64,000 nt of DNA from Sophora flavescens (lineage: Eukaryota; Streptophyta; Magnoliopsida; Fabales; Fabaceae), in NCBI GenBank assembly GCA_030762895.1, contig CM061063.1, positions 96,866,210 to 96,930,209 on the forward strand, read 5' to 3'. Position 1 is the stretch's first letter. Each line of letters starts with the position of its first letter. Shown here piece after piece: positions 23,088-33,936 of this stretch. The notes below the pieces were generated by a model. The model did no database searches, was not told the origin of the DNA, and worked only from the letters and a program-made list of their open reading frames with translations. Made by a program: the position numbers and the translations under genes.

Positions 23088-24203
23088 CTCATAACCTTAT
23101 ACTTTCATCGCGGAGGAAACAAGGATGTTCATGGTTTACCTCTCCAAGCATCTAATCTCCTTACCTTCACGGAAGGTAAGAGGGGATTGCCTAGGGATAT
23201 TCAATGACTATATGCATGTGTGTATGTGTTTATTTGAGTGATTTAAATATTAGTGTGATATCGAGCCAATACTTGAATAACTTGTTTACTTGAACTATTA
23301 TGGTTATTACTTGAAGTTGAACATTACTTGCTTTAAAGTGTTATGAATTATATATATGTGATGAACTGTCGTTAACTGTGATATTATTGTTGAGAATATA
23401 TTACTGTTGATTGAAGTTTGAGAAGCCGGACTTTTGTCTGTGCACAATGATTATAAAGGATTAAAAGCCTTGATAAGCCTTGAATAGAACTTTGAAAGTA
23501 TTGGTTTCATTTATAAAAGTTCCTTGTTTAAAATGCTTACTTCAAGAAAATGAGATTCTTATTTTGAAAAGAAACGTTCAAGTGTTTTTAAGACAATAGA
23601 AACTACCTTTTTATGATCCAAGGTTGGTACGAGAGAAAACCTTTTTCGAACTATGTGTTTTACGAAGGAAAACCCCTTTGAAAATATTTGACTTTATTTC
23701 TTCATGGATTTCAAAAGCAAATGAATTTCCTAAATGTTTTATCAAAGAATTTGTAAAGGAAAAGATTTTCTCCTAAATGATTTAGAAACGTTCCGGTTAC
23801 TTGGATAAGTGATCGAGGTTTTGTTTTGGTTTTTGATTTTCACTGAGCGAAAAGTAAGCACATGTGAAAGAGAATACTAGTTCGGAAGACGTCGCCTCTA
23901 GTATTCAGTTTATACACGTGATCTGGGATCCGTGTCAAGAATTATGGGCCAAGGGTCCCAATCGTGATATTATGGGCTAGGAGTCCTAATTTTAGAATTG
24001 AGGATTGTGTGTCCTAATTTCGTTGTTATGGGCTAGGAGTCCTTATCATGTTGAAACAAAACATGGATAAAATTACAATTGTTTCTACGACCACAACCTC
24101 GGACTGTGGCATCAGTCTAAGGTGTTGTGATTGAGCACTCGGACTGCGTGTCCTGTGTTATTGATTTTCAAGTAATGAAAATTGTGAATAGTCGTTAGCT
24201 TTG
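23088..24203 (+). mobile_element. LTR fragment in plus orientation (left palindrome arm)
   Basis: Matches 61221-62330 of the plus-strand LTR at 59161 (ATAACCTTA..ACTTTCATC..GGAGGAAACAAGG at its start). Its last 535 bp pair with 24289-24822 in inverted orientation. Confidence 0.75.
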
Positions 24204-24822
24204 TCTGCTAAGGGGAAATGCATATGAATAAAAAACTTTTTATTATCGAGACTTTTCTTTGTGTTCACTCTATTCCGTTGTCGAAGCCCAAAGCTAACGA
24301 CTATTCACAATTTTCATTACTTGAAAATCAATAACACAGGACACGCAGTTCGAGTGCTCAATCACAACTAATTAGACTGATGCCGCAGTCCAAGGTTGTG
24401 GTCGTAGAAACAATTATTATTTTATCCATGTTTTATTTCAACATGATAAGGACTGCTAGCCCATAACAATGAAATTAGGACACACTGTCCTCAATTCCAA
24501 AAGTAGGACTCCTAGCCCATAATATCACGATTAGGACCCTTTGTCCATAATTCTTGACACGGATCCCAGATCACGTGCATAAACTGAATGCTAGAGGCGA
24601 CGTCTCGCGAACTACTATTCTCTTTCACATGTGCTTACTTGTCGCTCAGTGAAAATCAAAAACCAAAACAAAACCTCGGTCACTTATCCAAGTAACCGGA
24701 ACGTTTCTAAACCATTTAGGAGAAAATCGTTTCCTTTACAAAGTCTTTTTTAAAACATTTGAAAATTCATTTGCTTTTGAAATCCTTGATGCAATAAAGT
24801 CAAATATTTTCAAAGGGGTTTT
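23669..24822. repeat. Large imperfect palindrome, arms about 535 bp, spacer 85 bp
   Basis: Arms 23669-24203 and 24289-24822 are reverse complements with scattered mismatches. For example AATAGTCGTTAGCTTTG (to 24203) pairs with CAAAGCTAACGACTATT (from 24289), and AAAACCCCTTTGAAAATATT pairs with its complement at 24803-24822. It arises from head-to-head LTR fragments. Confidence 0.85.
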
Positions 24823-24823
24823 T
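24203..24823 (-). mobile_element. LTR fragment in minus orientation (right palindrome arm)
   Basis: Matches 30305-30930 and 51280-51895 of the minus-strand LTRs and ends abruptly at CAAAGGGGTTTT where the next LTR begins. No LTR terminus is present. Confidence 0.75.
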
Positions 24824-25205
24824 TGTAACACCCCCACTAGGTATTACTACGTAACATGCGACACCCTAAAACTATTCATCACATGGTTACCTGTTGCGGA
24901 AAAGAAACTTAAGAACATGAAAAAGGGTACTCAATTTTTTTTGTTAAAAGAAGTTAATAAAAGGTGATGAACACTCAGAACATGAAAATAAACATCATAC
25001 ATATAAATATAACTGTCCCACTTGGGATATTAGATTTGATTACAAGACAGGCCTTGTCGAACTGGCCAACATACACTAAAACAACTACTGAAGAAACAGG
25101 TAAAAGGAAACATCAAACCGGGGATAGGGAACTGGGTACAAGACTCAAAAGATGGCTCTAAAAGCCTAGGGACTATCGGGACAACTCCAAAAGCCGACGA
25201 ACAAT

Positions 25206-25706
25206 CTACCAATGCCTCCTGCATGCAGAGTGACCACAGACGCTACCCTCAGACGAGATATCAGATGCCGAATCGATAACATCACCGCCATCGTTGATAG
25301 GGACGTCGTCATCTCCGAGATCCTGCGGATGGTACTCTGGCTCCTCCTCCTCCTCGTCCTCGACCTCTATCAGCTCAAGAGGTTCTTCCTCGGGATCCTC
25401 TTCGAGATCCTCCTCCACTGTGTCCTCCGCAAGCGGTTCAACTGGATCAAAATGCTCATGAAGGAGACCGGTGACTTGCAGCGTATGAAGGTAGTACCAT
25501 GGAGGTGGAAGCGCCACAGTCCTCATCTCGACGGTATGGATCCTATGTATGGGCACTCCGTTAGCATTCGTCTCGGTGGTCATGACTGGTCCTCGATACG
25601 TCGCGGTCGTCACACCCTCATGTATAGTCCAGTTCCCTACCATCCCAGCATGATCAAACACCTCACTCCTCGAGTTCGACTGTGCCAAGGGAACATTCGG
25701 ATCCAT
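25206..25706 (-). CDS. Acidic 166-residue open frame inside the solo LTR, function unknown
   Basis: The frame runs in the transcription sense of the LTR, near its 3' end. ATG at 25706 begins MDPNVPLAQSNSRSEVFD. The middle third is globular-looking (VGNWTIHEGV, ALPPPWYYLHTLQV) and the rest is a very acidic segment rich in Glu, Asp and Pro (about residues 95-150). No domain is recognised. The LTR at 59161 has no equivalent frame, and the LTR at 41352 has only a short acidic stretch at the corresponding place. It could be a captured fragment, a decayed element-specific protein or chance. A 210-residue frame on the other strand is most likely its shadow. Confidence 0.35.
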   Translation of the reverse strand: MDPNVPLAQSNSRSEVFDHAGMVGNWTIHEGVTTATYRGPVMTTETNANGVPIHRIHTVEMRTVALPPPWYYLHTLQVTGLLHEHFDPVEPLAEDTVEEDLEEDPEEEPLELIEVEDEEEEEPEYHPQDLGDDDVPINDGGDVIDSASDISSEGSVCGHSACRRHW

Positions 25707-26273
25707 CTAATAACACGCGCATACCCGATACAAGAAGAAAAGAACAGAACATACAGATGTGCAAGAGTGAGATTCCGTCATAAGATATATCCCACAACAA
25801 CCATATACATGATACATACATCACATAATCATATAAGCTGTTAAATCATGCATATACATCATATAACAATGTTATATCAAAGGGTCTCAAACACGTACAG
25901 TCATTCTTTGAAAATATGCATGGCACTTCAATATCAGGCTCTAACTTAATCTCATGAGATATCAACACCATTTTCCAATTGAGAAGAATTAGAGTTGGTC
26001 AATATCTAGCCCACCGGGTAGTTGCCTCCATACCCTCATGTATTTAAGGTCTCAGGACGAGCAATGTCACATGTGCCTCTGAACCGGTCACATGGACTGA
26101 CTCCCAGATACCACCTTGTATCTGATATGTAAGAAATCATGTCTGCCTGGGGAAATGCACATGAGAAAATATTTTATTCAAAAGGTTTTCTTTGTATTAA
26201 TTCTTTTTCGATGTCGCAGCTCAAAGCTAACGACTTAATCATCATTTCCCCATCACTTGAAAACTTAGAAGAA

Positions 26274-26490
26274 TAGGACACACGGTCCGAATGCTCAATC
26301 ACAATGCCCGAGACCGATGCACCAGTCCTAGGCTTGTGGTCGTAGAAAACCACATTCACCTTTAACAACGTTCATCATAACGTGGTTAGGACACACAGTC
26401 CACAACAACGTGATTAGGACACACAGCCCACAACAACGTGATTAGGACACATAGTCCACAACAACGAAATCAGAACACACTGTCCTCGAT
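26274..26490. repeat. GGACACACAGTCC-type reiterated motif, about 28-bp units
   Basis: Units of AGGACACACAGTCCACAACAACGTGATT type recur at about 26388, 26416, 26445 and 26474, with an isolated copy at 26274. The inverted counterpart (GTTGTTGTGGACTGTGTGTCCTAATCA) recurs four times at about 62070-62165. GGAC and GTCC can pair around a 5-nt loop. Confidence 0.75.
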
Positions 26491-27559
26491 TTTGAGAATT
26501 GGAATCTCAGTCCAGAACATCATGAATAGGACTCATGGTCCCGAATTAACGCTGATCCAAGATCACGTGCGTATAACTGAATACTAGAGGCGACGTCTCG
26601 CGTACTAGATTCTCTTTCTTAAGTACTTATTTTTCGTTCAGTGAAAATCAAATTCAAAACCGAATCCTCGACAACCTATCCAGGCTATCGGAAAGTTTCT
26701 AAAACATTTGGGAGAAAACCTTTTCTTTGAAAATCTTTTATAAAGCATCTTTCAAATCCTTTTATATTTGAAAATCCCCCAATAGGATATTGCCAAATAA
26801 TCTTGAAAGTTTTCACTTGAAGACACATAGTTCGAAAAGGATTTTTCTCTTGTATAACGATAGTTCACCAAAACCATTTCAACATTTAAAACAAGTACTT
26901 TAAGTCAATGAGCTTTTAGAAAAGAACACCAATCCCTTCATCTTCAAAGCTTATTAAGGTTTTTAATCCTTATAACAGTTGAGCACAGACACAAGTCTGG
27001 CTTAGCAAACTTTCAATCAACAACAGTATATATTATCAATTCAATGCTAATATCACAGTTGATAGTAGTTCATCACAGATATGCATTATAACATTTAGAA
27101 CAAGCACAGTTCAGCATCAGATAATAGCATAACAGTTCAAGTACATTAGATAACCAAGTTAGCTCAATCAAAATATAAGTATCCAGTTAAACAACATACA
27201 CACATACATACAGTTATTGAATATCTTTAGGAAATCCCCTCTTACCTCACGTCGAAGTTAAGAGTTTTGAATTTGAAAAAGAAGGTTCACGAACGTCCTC
27301 GCTTCTCCGACGATGGAAGTCTAAGGTTACCAATATAAAATCATGAGTTAAAAAAAGAAATCAACTCGAGAACACTAACCACAAGGTATAGGTTCGGTTC
27401 ATACAATAAACTAGGATTAGGGGTTTCTGAAATTTATGCGACTCTTGGATTTATGATCCTTAAGTGCTAGAAGTTCATAAACAACAATCTTTTAACAAAG
27501 TTGAATTAAAAATCCCACTAAGTACTTGACTTAGGGTTTCGGCCAAGCATAGATAAATA

Positions 27560-28250
27560 GGCTAGGAATTTCTAAACTTTCCAATCTCTTTAGGTTAGCA
27601 TCCATACATAGTAAGGAGCTTGAAACCATGATCATTTTGGAAAATGGAAAAATCAAATGTCTTAGACCAAGAACTCTTAGGTTCGGCCTTAACAAGTTTG
27701 TGAGGTTAGAGAACTTTAAATCATCCAATCTTTTGGACATAGCATCCTTTAACATGAAGGAGCTTTAATCCATAATCATGTTGGAAAACAAAATAAAATA
27801 ACACATCCTAGGCCAAATGTTATATTCAGCCATCATAGGAAAATAAAGCAAGAAAATATTATAAACTTTCCAATCACCTAGACATAGCATCCTTTAACAT
27901 AAGGAGCTTTTTAGTCCATGATCACTTTGGAAAACAAAACTCAACATCTTTGCCATAACCATTTAAGGTTTCGGCATTTTCAAGAAATAGGGGTTAGAAA
28001 TCTTCAAACTTTCCAATCTCTTGGACTTAGCATCCTCCTATATCAAGGAGTCTTAATCCATCATCATTTTGGAAAACAAAACTTAAACACCATTGCCTTA
28101 AAACTCATTGGTTTTGGTCTTTACATAAAATAGGGTAAAAATCTTTAAACTTTCCAATCACTTAGACATAGCATCCTTTAACATAAGGGAGCCTTGGTCC
28201 ATGATCATCTTGGAAAATAAAACTTAAATACAAACTCATACATGCAAAAG
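27560..28250. repeat. Diverged tandem array, about 140-bp units, in LTR leader
   Basis: About five units share the core AAACTTTCCAATC..CTTAGACATAGCATCC, then GGAGC and CCATGATCAT..TTGGAAAA. The same core is arrayed at 52690-53225 and, inverted, at 60255-60990. Confidence 0.75.
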
Positions 28251-28653
28251 TTGAAACAAGAATCACCTAAACCATATGCATGGTTTCGGCCTCCTTAGGA
28301 AGAAGAGGTTAGGAAACTTTGTTTCACACAACCTTTTAGTATGTGATAGTATGAGTAAATACAAGAATATAGAAACTGATTTCAACTCAAAAGGAGTTTT
28401 ATACCATTTTTGAGAGGTTTTAGAAGTTAAAAGCACATAAATGACATATGAAGAAAACTTTGAAATAAAAGATGAAACTTTGAAAAAGAACTACATAGAA
28501 GTATTACCCTTAACAAGATGAACAACTTTGATGAAGAACTCTAAGAGAAAAGCTTGATTAAAATGTAAACTTTGTAAGAGAGAAGAAGAAGAAGTGTAGT
28601 AAGGTGAAAATGTGAGAAAATTGAGGAAAGTAATGAAGGGTGGAAATGAAGAG

Positions 28654-28661
28654 TATTTATA
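28654..28661 (-). promoter_or_regulatory. TATA box of solo LTR
   Basis: Minus strand CTCTCTATAAATACTCTTC. The equivalent CTCTATAAATACCCTTC is at 59771 in the related LTR. Confidence 0.65.
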
Positions 28662-29255
28662 GAGAGTGAGGGAGAGTGGCACGGTTTTGGAGAGGAAGAA
28701 AGAAGAGAAGAAAGAAGGTGGGTTGCTTGTAGAGAGGATAAGGAGTTAAGGTGATGTGATATGATTGGAGAGAGAAAGATGAAAAAGTGAGATTTTGAAA
28801 TAAAGTCAGGATTCACTTTTTGAGGTGTGTCATAGCCTTCGCATCAAGTCAGTCCATGTCACTTCATCCTCTTGATGTTCTGCTCCATTGCGTATCAGAT
28901 GACTTCCCCGATTGTATTTCCCGACGATTTCACCCGGGAAATCCCTAAGATTTGGCCCCGAACAAGATTTTTTGAAAAACTCCAAACCCAAACAAAACAC
29001 CATAAAAACACTAACCGTCTCGTTCATGAATTAAAATTTGGTCTCTAGCTCAGTAAACTTGTACTGGCAGTGAGAACCCGGAATGGTTTTCGTCTGAATT
29101 TTCGATCGAAAATTTTATTGTGACTCCATACGCTAAAACAACACAAGAAAATGATTTTATTTTAAGTAAAATCATCCTCTGGATTTTATAAAAGATAAAC
29201 ACATTAAAGCATGTATTTACTGATAAAGAAGCATACGAAAAAACAGGGTGTCACA

Positions 29256-32065
29256 TAACACGTGCGAAATTTAAATTAAAAAGATAATTTGCTGGTTTCT
29301 TTTTGAAAATAATTTATATAAGTACATAAGCATCTGAAATTGGGTATAAAAATTTGTCATGACTCCAAACCTAAGCCTTGATCGGCACACAGGCTTACAA
29401 TCCTAGCCTGGAAAGCCTATTTAATTTAGAGATATACTTGAATAAAAGCTAGTATTCTTACAAAAAATTCAACAGAGTCTCCTCTGTATTTCGAACATCC
29501 CAGGTAAAGGAACACCTGCTAAAATAATTACATTTTCATTCCAGAATTCCAGTTACACCAAATACAACCCGACAGTAATATACAAAAAATAGTTATATCA
29601 ATAAGCTATATATGACCAAAAGAAAAAGCTTAGGTTTTCTTTCAAAAGAGATGCTCTCCGAGCCATAAACATTCCATTTTAAAATAAAGACTCTCTGAGC
29701 CATACTCATACATACTTATCAAAAATCTAAGTCTCAAACCCTAAGTTGGTCGTTCTAAAAGTTATTCCTGAGGAAAACTCAAGTGGTCATTTCACAATCA
29801 AATACTTCATCAAACAACTAGAACTAAGTCTCCGAGTGACTTAGGAAGACTCCTCTGCACCATCTATACCAAAGTACCCAGGGTACAATAGCGAACAAGA
29901 AGAAACTCGATATATCTGTAAGGGTGAGATACCGACAAATGGATATATCACACAACAACCATATACACGATACATACATCACCTCAGCACATTAACATTT
30001 AATTATTATTCAAAGATAAAATGACAAGAGTTATATCAGTGGGTCACATACCCAAACAATCAGTTTTATAAAGAGAATGCATGACCCTTCAATAATTAGG
30101 CTCTAAACTTAATCTCATGAGATACCAACACCGTTTTATCATTAAGAAAGAAAGAGTTGATCAGGCTCATACGCCCCGTTTGGTAAGTTGTCTCTGTCAC
30201 CTCATGCACCCGGATCAACATCATCACGAATCCCTTATAACGGCCATTCGGATGTATACCTCATCGAATACCACATCTTAAGCGGGTATTCGGTTAACTC
30301 AAGTACGTCTGCTAAGGGGAAATGCATATGAATAAAATATATTTCATTATCGAGACTGTTCTTTGTGTTCACTCTTTTCCATTGTCGAAGACCAAAGCTA
30401 ACAACTATTCACAATTTTCATTACTTGAAAATCAATAACACAGGACGTGCAATCCGAGTGCTCAATCACAACACCTTAGTTCGATGCCGCAGTCCAAGGT
30501 TGTGGTCGTAGAAACAATTATGATTTTATCCATGTTTTATTTCAACATGATAAGGACTCCTAGCCCATAACAACGAAATTAGGACACACAGTCCTCAATT
30601 CCATAATTAGGACTCCTAGCCCATAATATCACGATTGGACCCTTGGTCCATAATTCTTGACACGGATCCCAGATCGTGTGCATACAACTGAATACTAGAG
30701 ACGACGTCTCGCGAACTAGTATTCTCTTTCACACGTGCTTACTTTTCGCTCAGTGAAAATCAAAATCAAAACAAAACCTCGGTCACTTGTCCAAGTAACC
30801 GGAACGTTTCTAAATCATTTAGGAGAAAATCCTTTTCGTTTGCTAAAACATTTAGGAAATTCGTTGGATTTTGAAAACCTTGATAGAATAAAGTCAAATA
30901 TTTTCAAAGGGTCTTTCCTTCATAAAACACAACGTTCGAAAAGGTTTTCTCTCGTACAAAACTTTTGATCATAAAAAAGTAGTTTCCTTCAACTTAAAAT
31001 CACTTCAACATTTTTCTAAAAACAAAGATCTTATTCTTCTGAAGTAAGCACTTTAAACAAGGAACTTTTATAAATGAACCCAAAACTTTCAAAGTTCTAT
31101 TCAAGGCTTATTAAGGCTTTTAATCCTTATAGTCATCGGGCACAGACTCAAGTCCGGCTTCTCAAACTTCAATCAACAGTAATATATTTACAACAATAAT
31201 AATAATACAGTTAATGACAGTTCATCACATATATATAATTCATAGCAACTTAAAGCAAGTAATGTTCAACTCCAAGTAATAACCACAATAGTTCAAGTAA
31301 ACAAGTTATTCAAGTATTGGCTCAATATCACGATAATATTCACAACACTCAATTAAACACATACACACATGTATATAGTCATTGAATATCCCTAGGCAAG
31401 CTCCCCTTACCTTTGAAGACAAGTAAAGGATCCTCGTCTTAATGCTCACGTTAGATCCAAGAGTGCAAACTCTACTCCACCAAGTAAGCATAGCTGTGTT
31501 CAACATCACGGAGACACAAACCAAGCATGATAACAACAAACAAATTCACTAATTCAATTTTTCATCCTCAAAGTATATAATCAAAAGAAACCATACATTT
31601 AATTCAGTAAATAGAATCGATTTCTCAATAACATCAATTTGGGTAAAAAGGATCCATAATTAAAATTGGGGAACATTTGATTTGGTTTGAGAAACATGAA
31701 ATTGAACTTAGAAATCTCAAATTAAAGGTCCTAATTTGAATAAAACATAGTTAATTTTATAGAAACACAATCGATTTCAAATAAAAACAAATTGGGGTTT
31801 AGAGTTCCTAAACACAATTTGGGGGAAACTCATTTGATCAAAGGATAATAAAATTAGTTTAATAAAACACTAATTTATAGTCCCAATTGCATAAAAACAT
31901 AGTTAATTTCATATTACAACATGAAATCAAGGAGCCAGGGTTAGGGTTTCAAAATCATATTTGGGGATTTTCAATCTAGAAGAGAATAGGGGTAAACATT
32001 TACCCAAGATGAAGAGGAAAGGAGAACATAGCAACCATGGTGGTTCGAATGGCGTTTGGAGGTGG
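29256..32065 (-). mobile_element. LTR fragment interrupted by the Athila-like element
   Basis: Starts about 30 bp inside an LTR (ACACGTGCGAAATTTAAATTAAAAAG corresponds to CACGTGCCGAAATAAATTGAAAG at 7373). It continues with the usual repeated GGACACACAGTCC and CCTAGCCCATAA blocks to 32065, where the Athila-like LTR begins. Similar U3-type sequence resumes at about 50579. Confidence 0.7.
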
Positions 32066-33152
32066 TGTTGAGTCACCGGCAAGTGTACCGGGTCGTCGTA
32101 AGTAATAAACACGGTAAGTAACTACCGAGGTCGGACACAGGGATTGGGCTACCAATTCAACCAATTTGCAAGAAATTCGATACGTTTGGCCAAGTAAAGG
32201 CAAGTGGTTGAGAAAAGAGAGAAAATAGGATAGCAATTTAAATCAACAATTCAATTAGAGATAAAGCAGGTAGCGATAAGATAAGATACGAATTAAAATC
32301 TGGATTAAACATCTAAGGTCACAAATCCACCTTCCCAATCATGCATAGTACCCAAGTGATGATGATCCCCTCCCTAAGTTCAATTGCAATGTCAACCAGG
32401 ACCCCCAAATTCTCCTATGACACTATCGCGCTCAATAGGACATATTCAACGATTGAGTTAATTACTTGCTACGGTCTCTTAACCCAATCATCAAACTCTA
32501 TTAAATCTTGTTCCCTATAAGGTTGCACTGATCTCCTACTCACTCTCGTGCAATATTCAATCGGTGATCCCAATTCAAGTTCTAAACGCGAATTACCTAT
32601 CAAGCCTCTGTTGAGTCACCGGCAAGTGTACCGGGTTGTCGTAAGTAATAAACACGGTAAGTAATTACCGAGTTCGGACACAGGGATTAGGCTACCAATT
32701 CTACCAATTTGCAAGAAATTCGATACGTTTGACCAAGTAAAAGCAAGTGGTTGAGAAGAGAGAGAAAATAGGATAGCAATTTAAATCAACAAATCAATTA
32801 GAGATAAAGTAGGAATCGATAAGATGAGATAAGAATTAAAATCTGGATTAAACATCTAAGGTCACAAATCCACCTACCCAATCATGCACAGTAACCAAGT
32901 GATGATGATCCCCTCCCTAAGTTCAATTGCAATGTCAACCAGGACCCCCAAATTCTCCTAATGACACTATCGTGCTCAATAGGACGTATTCAACGATTGA
33001 GTTAATTACTTGATATGGTCTCATAACCCAATCATCAAACTCTATTAAGTCTTGTTCCCTATAAGGTTGCACTGATCTCCTACTCACTCTCGTGCAATAT
33101 TCAATCAGCGATCCCAATTCAAGTTCTAAACGCGAATTGCCTATCAAGCCTC
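32066..33152. repeat. 543-bp tandem duplication of the Athila LTR end
   Basis: Units 32066-32608 and 32609-33152 match throughout, both starting TGTTGAGTCACCGGCAAGTGTACCGGG and ending CTATCAAGCCTC, with about 3-5% differences and small indels. Confidence 0.85.
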
Positions 33153-33487
33153 ATGACGTTAACTAGTCAATCATGCATGCTTATGATCAACGCAATAAAT
33201 TCAGAATTGGATAACATGAATTGAGGTAAAGGAGGGAAACATACATCACATTGAACGCTACACCACCATGGGTGGTTTCATTGATCCCTTAGACAAGGGA
33301 ATTAGTTCCTCATGTTTGTAACAACGCACAAACAATTGGAGTTCATCATAATTGTAAAATAAGAAAAGAACAGAGGGAGACGCAGCTCCAGAAAATAAGG
33401 ATTTGTCCCCAAAAACCGATCTAAAACAAGTGGTGAACAAAAGGTATCCTCTTTAATCTGCCCTAAAACAAGTAATTTATAATTTTC

Positions 33488-33735
33488 AGAATCTGCGCCC
33501 GCTCGCGAAGTGAGTAGCCTCTCGCGAGGCGAATATTAAATGTGGCGCCAGTTCAAAATTGGGTTCTCGCGAGGCGAGATAGAAAGCGTGACATCTCTGG
33601 CACAGTCAGGCCTTCAGGCTCGCGAGACGAGATGGTGATTCGCGAGGCGAGACAGAAGGGTGACTGTTGCTGTACAGGTTGGTCTTCAGGCTCACGAGGC
33701 GAGATCCTATCTCGCGAGGTGAAACTTCCAGAATT
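33488..33735. repeat. TCGCGAGGCGA motif cluster 1
   Basis: At least seven near-copies of TCGCGAGGCGA in both orientations, usually paired as facing copies about 10-25 bp apart, in otherwise AT-rich DNA. Confidence 0.8.
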
Positions 33736-33936
33736 GCTTTTCCACAGTTTTCTTCATTTTCCTTGACTCTAAGAGCTTCACTTTTAACCTGAAACAATAA
33801 AAGGAAACGAAAAGCATAATTCTACTCAAAATAACTAAAAACTACTAAAAAATGCATTAAACGAATCAAATTCTAACTTAGGAACAAAACAAGGCCAATT
33901 TGGGAGATTAGCGAGGTTGACTCGCCCAATTAGGCA

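Larger units (their letters stand above)
24824..29255 (-). mobile_element. Solo LTR, 4.4 kb, same family as 59161-63369
   Basis: Bounded by TGTAACACC (24824) and GTGTCACA (29255), with neither primer site nor polypurine tract outside. On the minus strand its first 250 bp are nearly the same as the start of the LTR at 59161 (CGTATGCTTCTTTATCAGTAAATACATG and on). A strong TATA box (TATAAATA) lies on the minus strand at 28661-28654, placing the transcription start near 28625 and leaving a leader of over 3.5 kb. The bases beside the two ends do not match, so flanking recombination is likely. Confidence 0.8.
32066..33936 (-). mobile_element. Athila-like 3' LTR (right boundary uncertain)
   Basis: Begins TGTTGAGTCACCGGCAAGTG. 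The right end is placed at GGCA before ATCTACCCCTTTTC, a plausible inverted polypurine tract at about 33940-33956. The start of the LTR is present twice in tandem. Confidence 0.55.

Noticed and set aside
25212..25844. 210-codon open frame on the plus strand
   Set aside because: It lies opposite the acidic frame at 25206-25706 and antisense to the LTR. Its composition looks like a mirror of the acidic codons.
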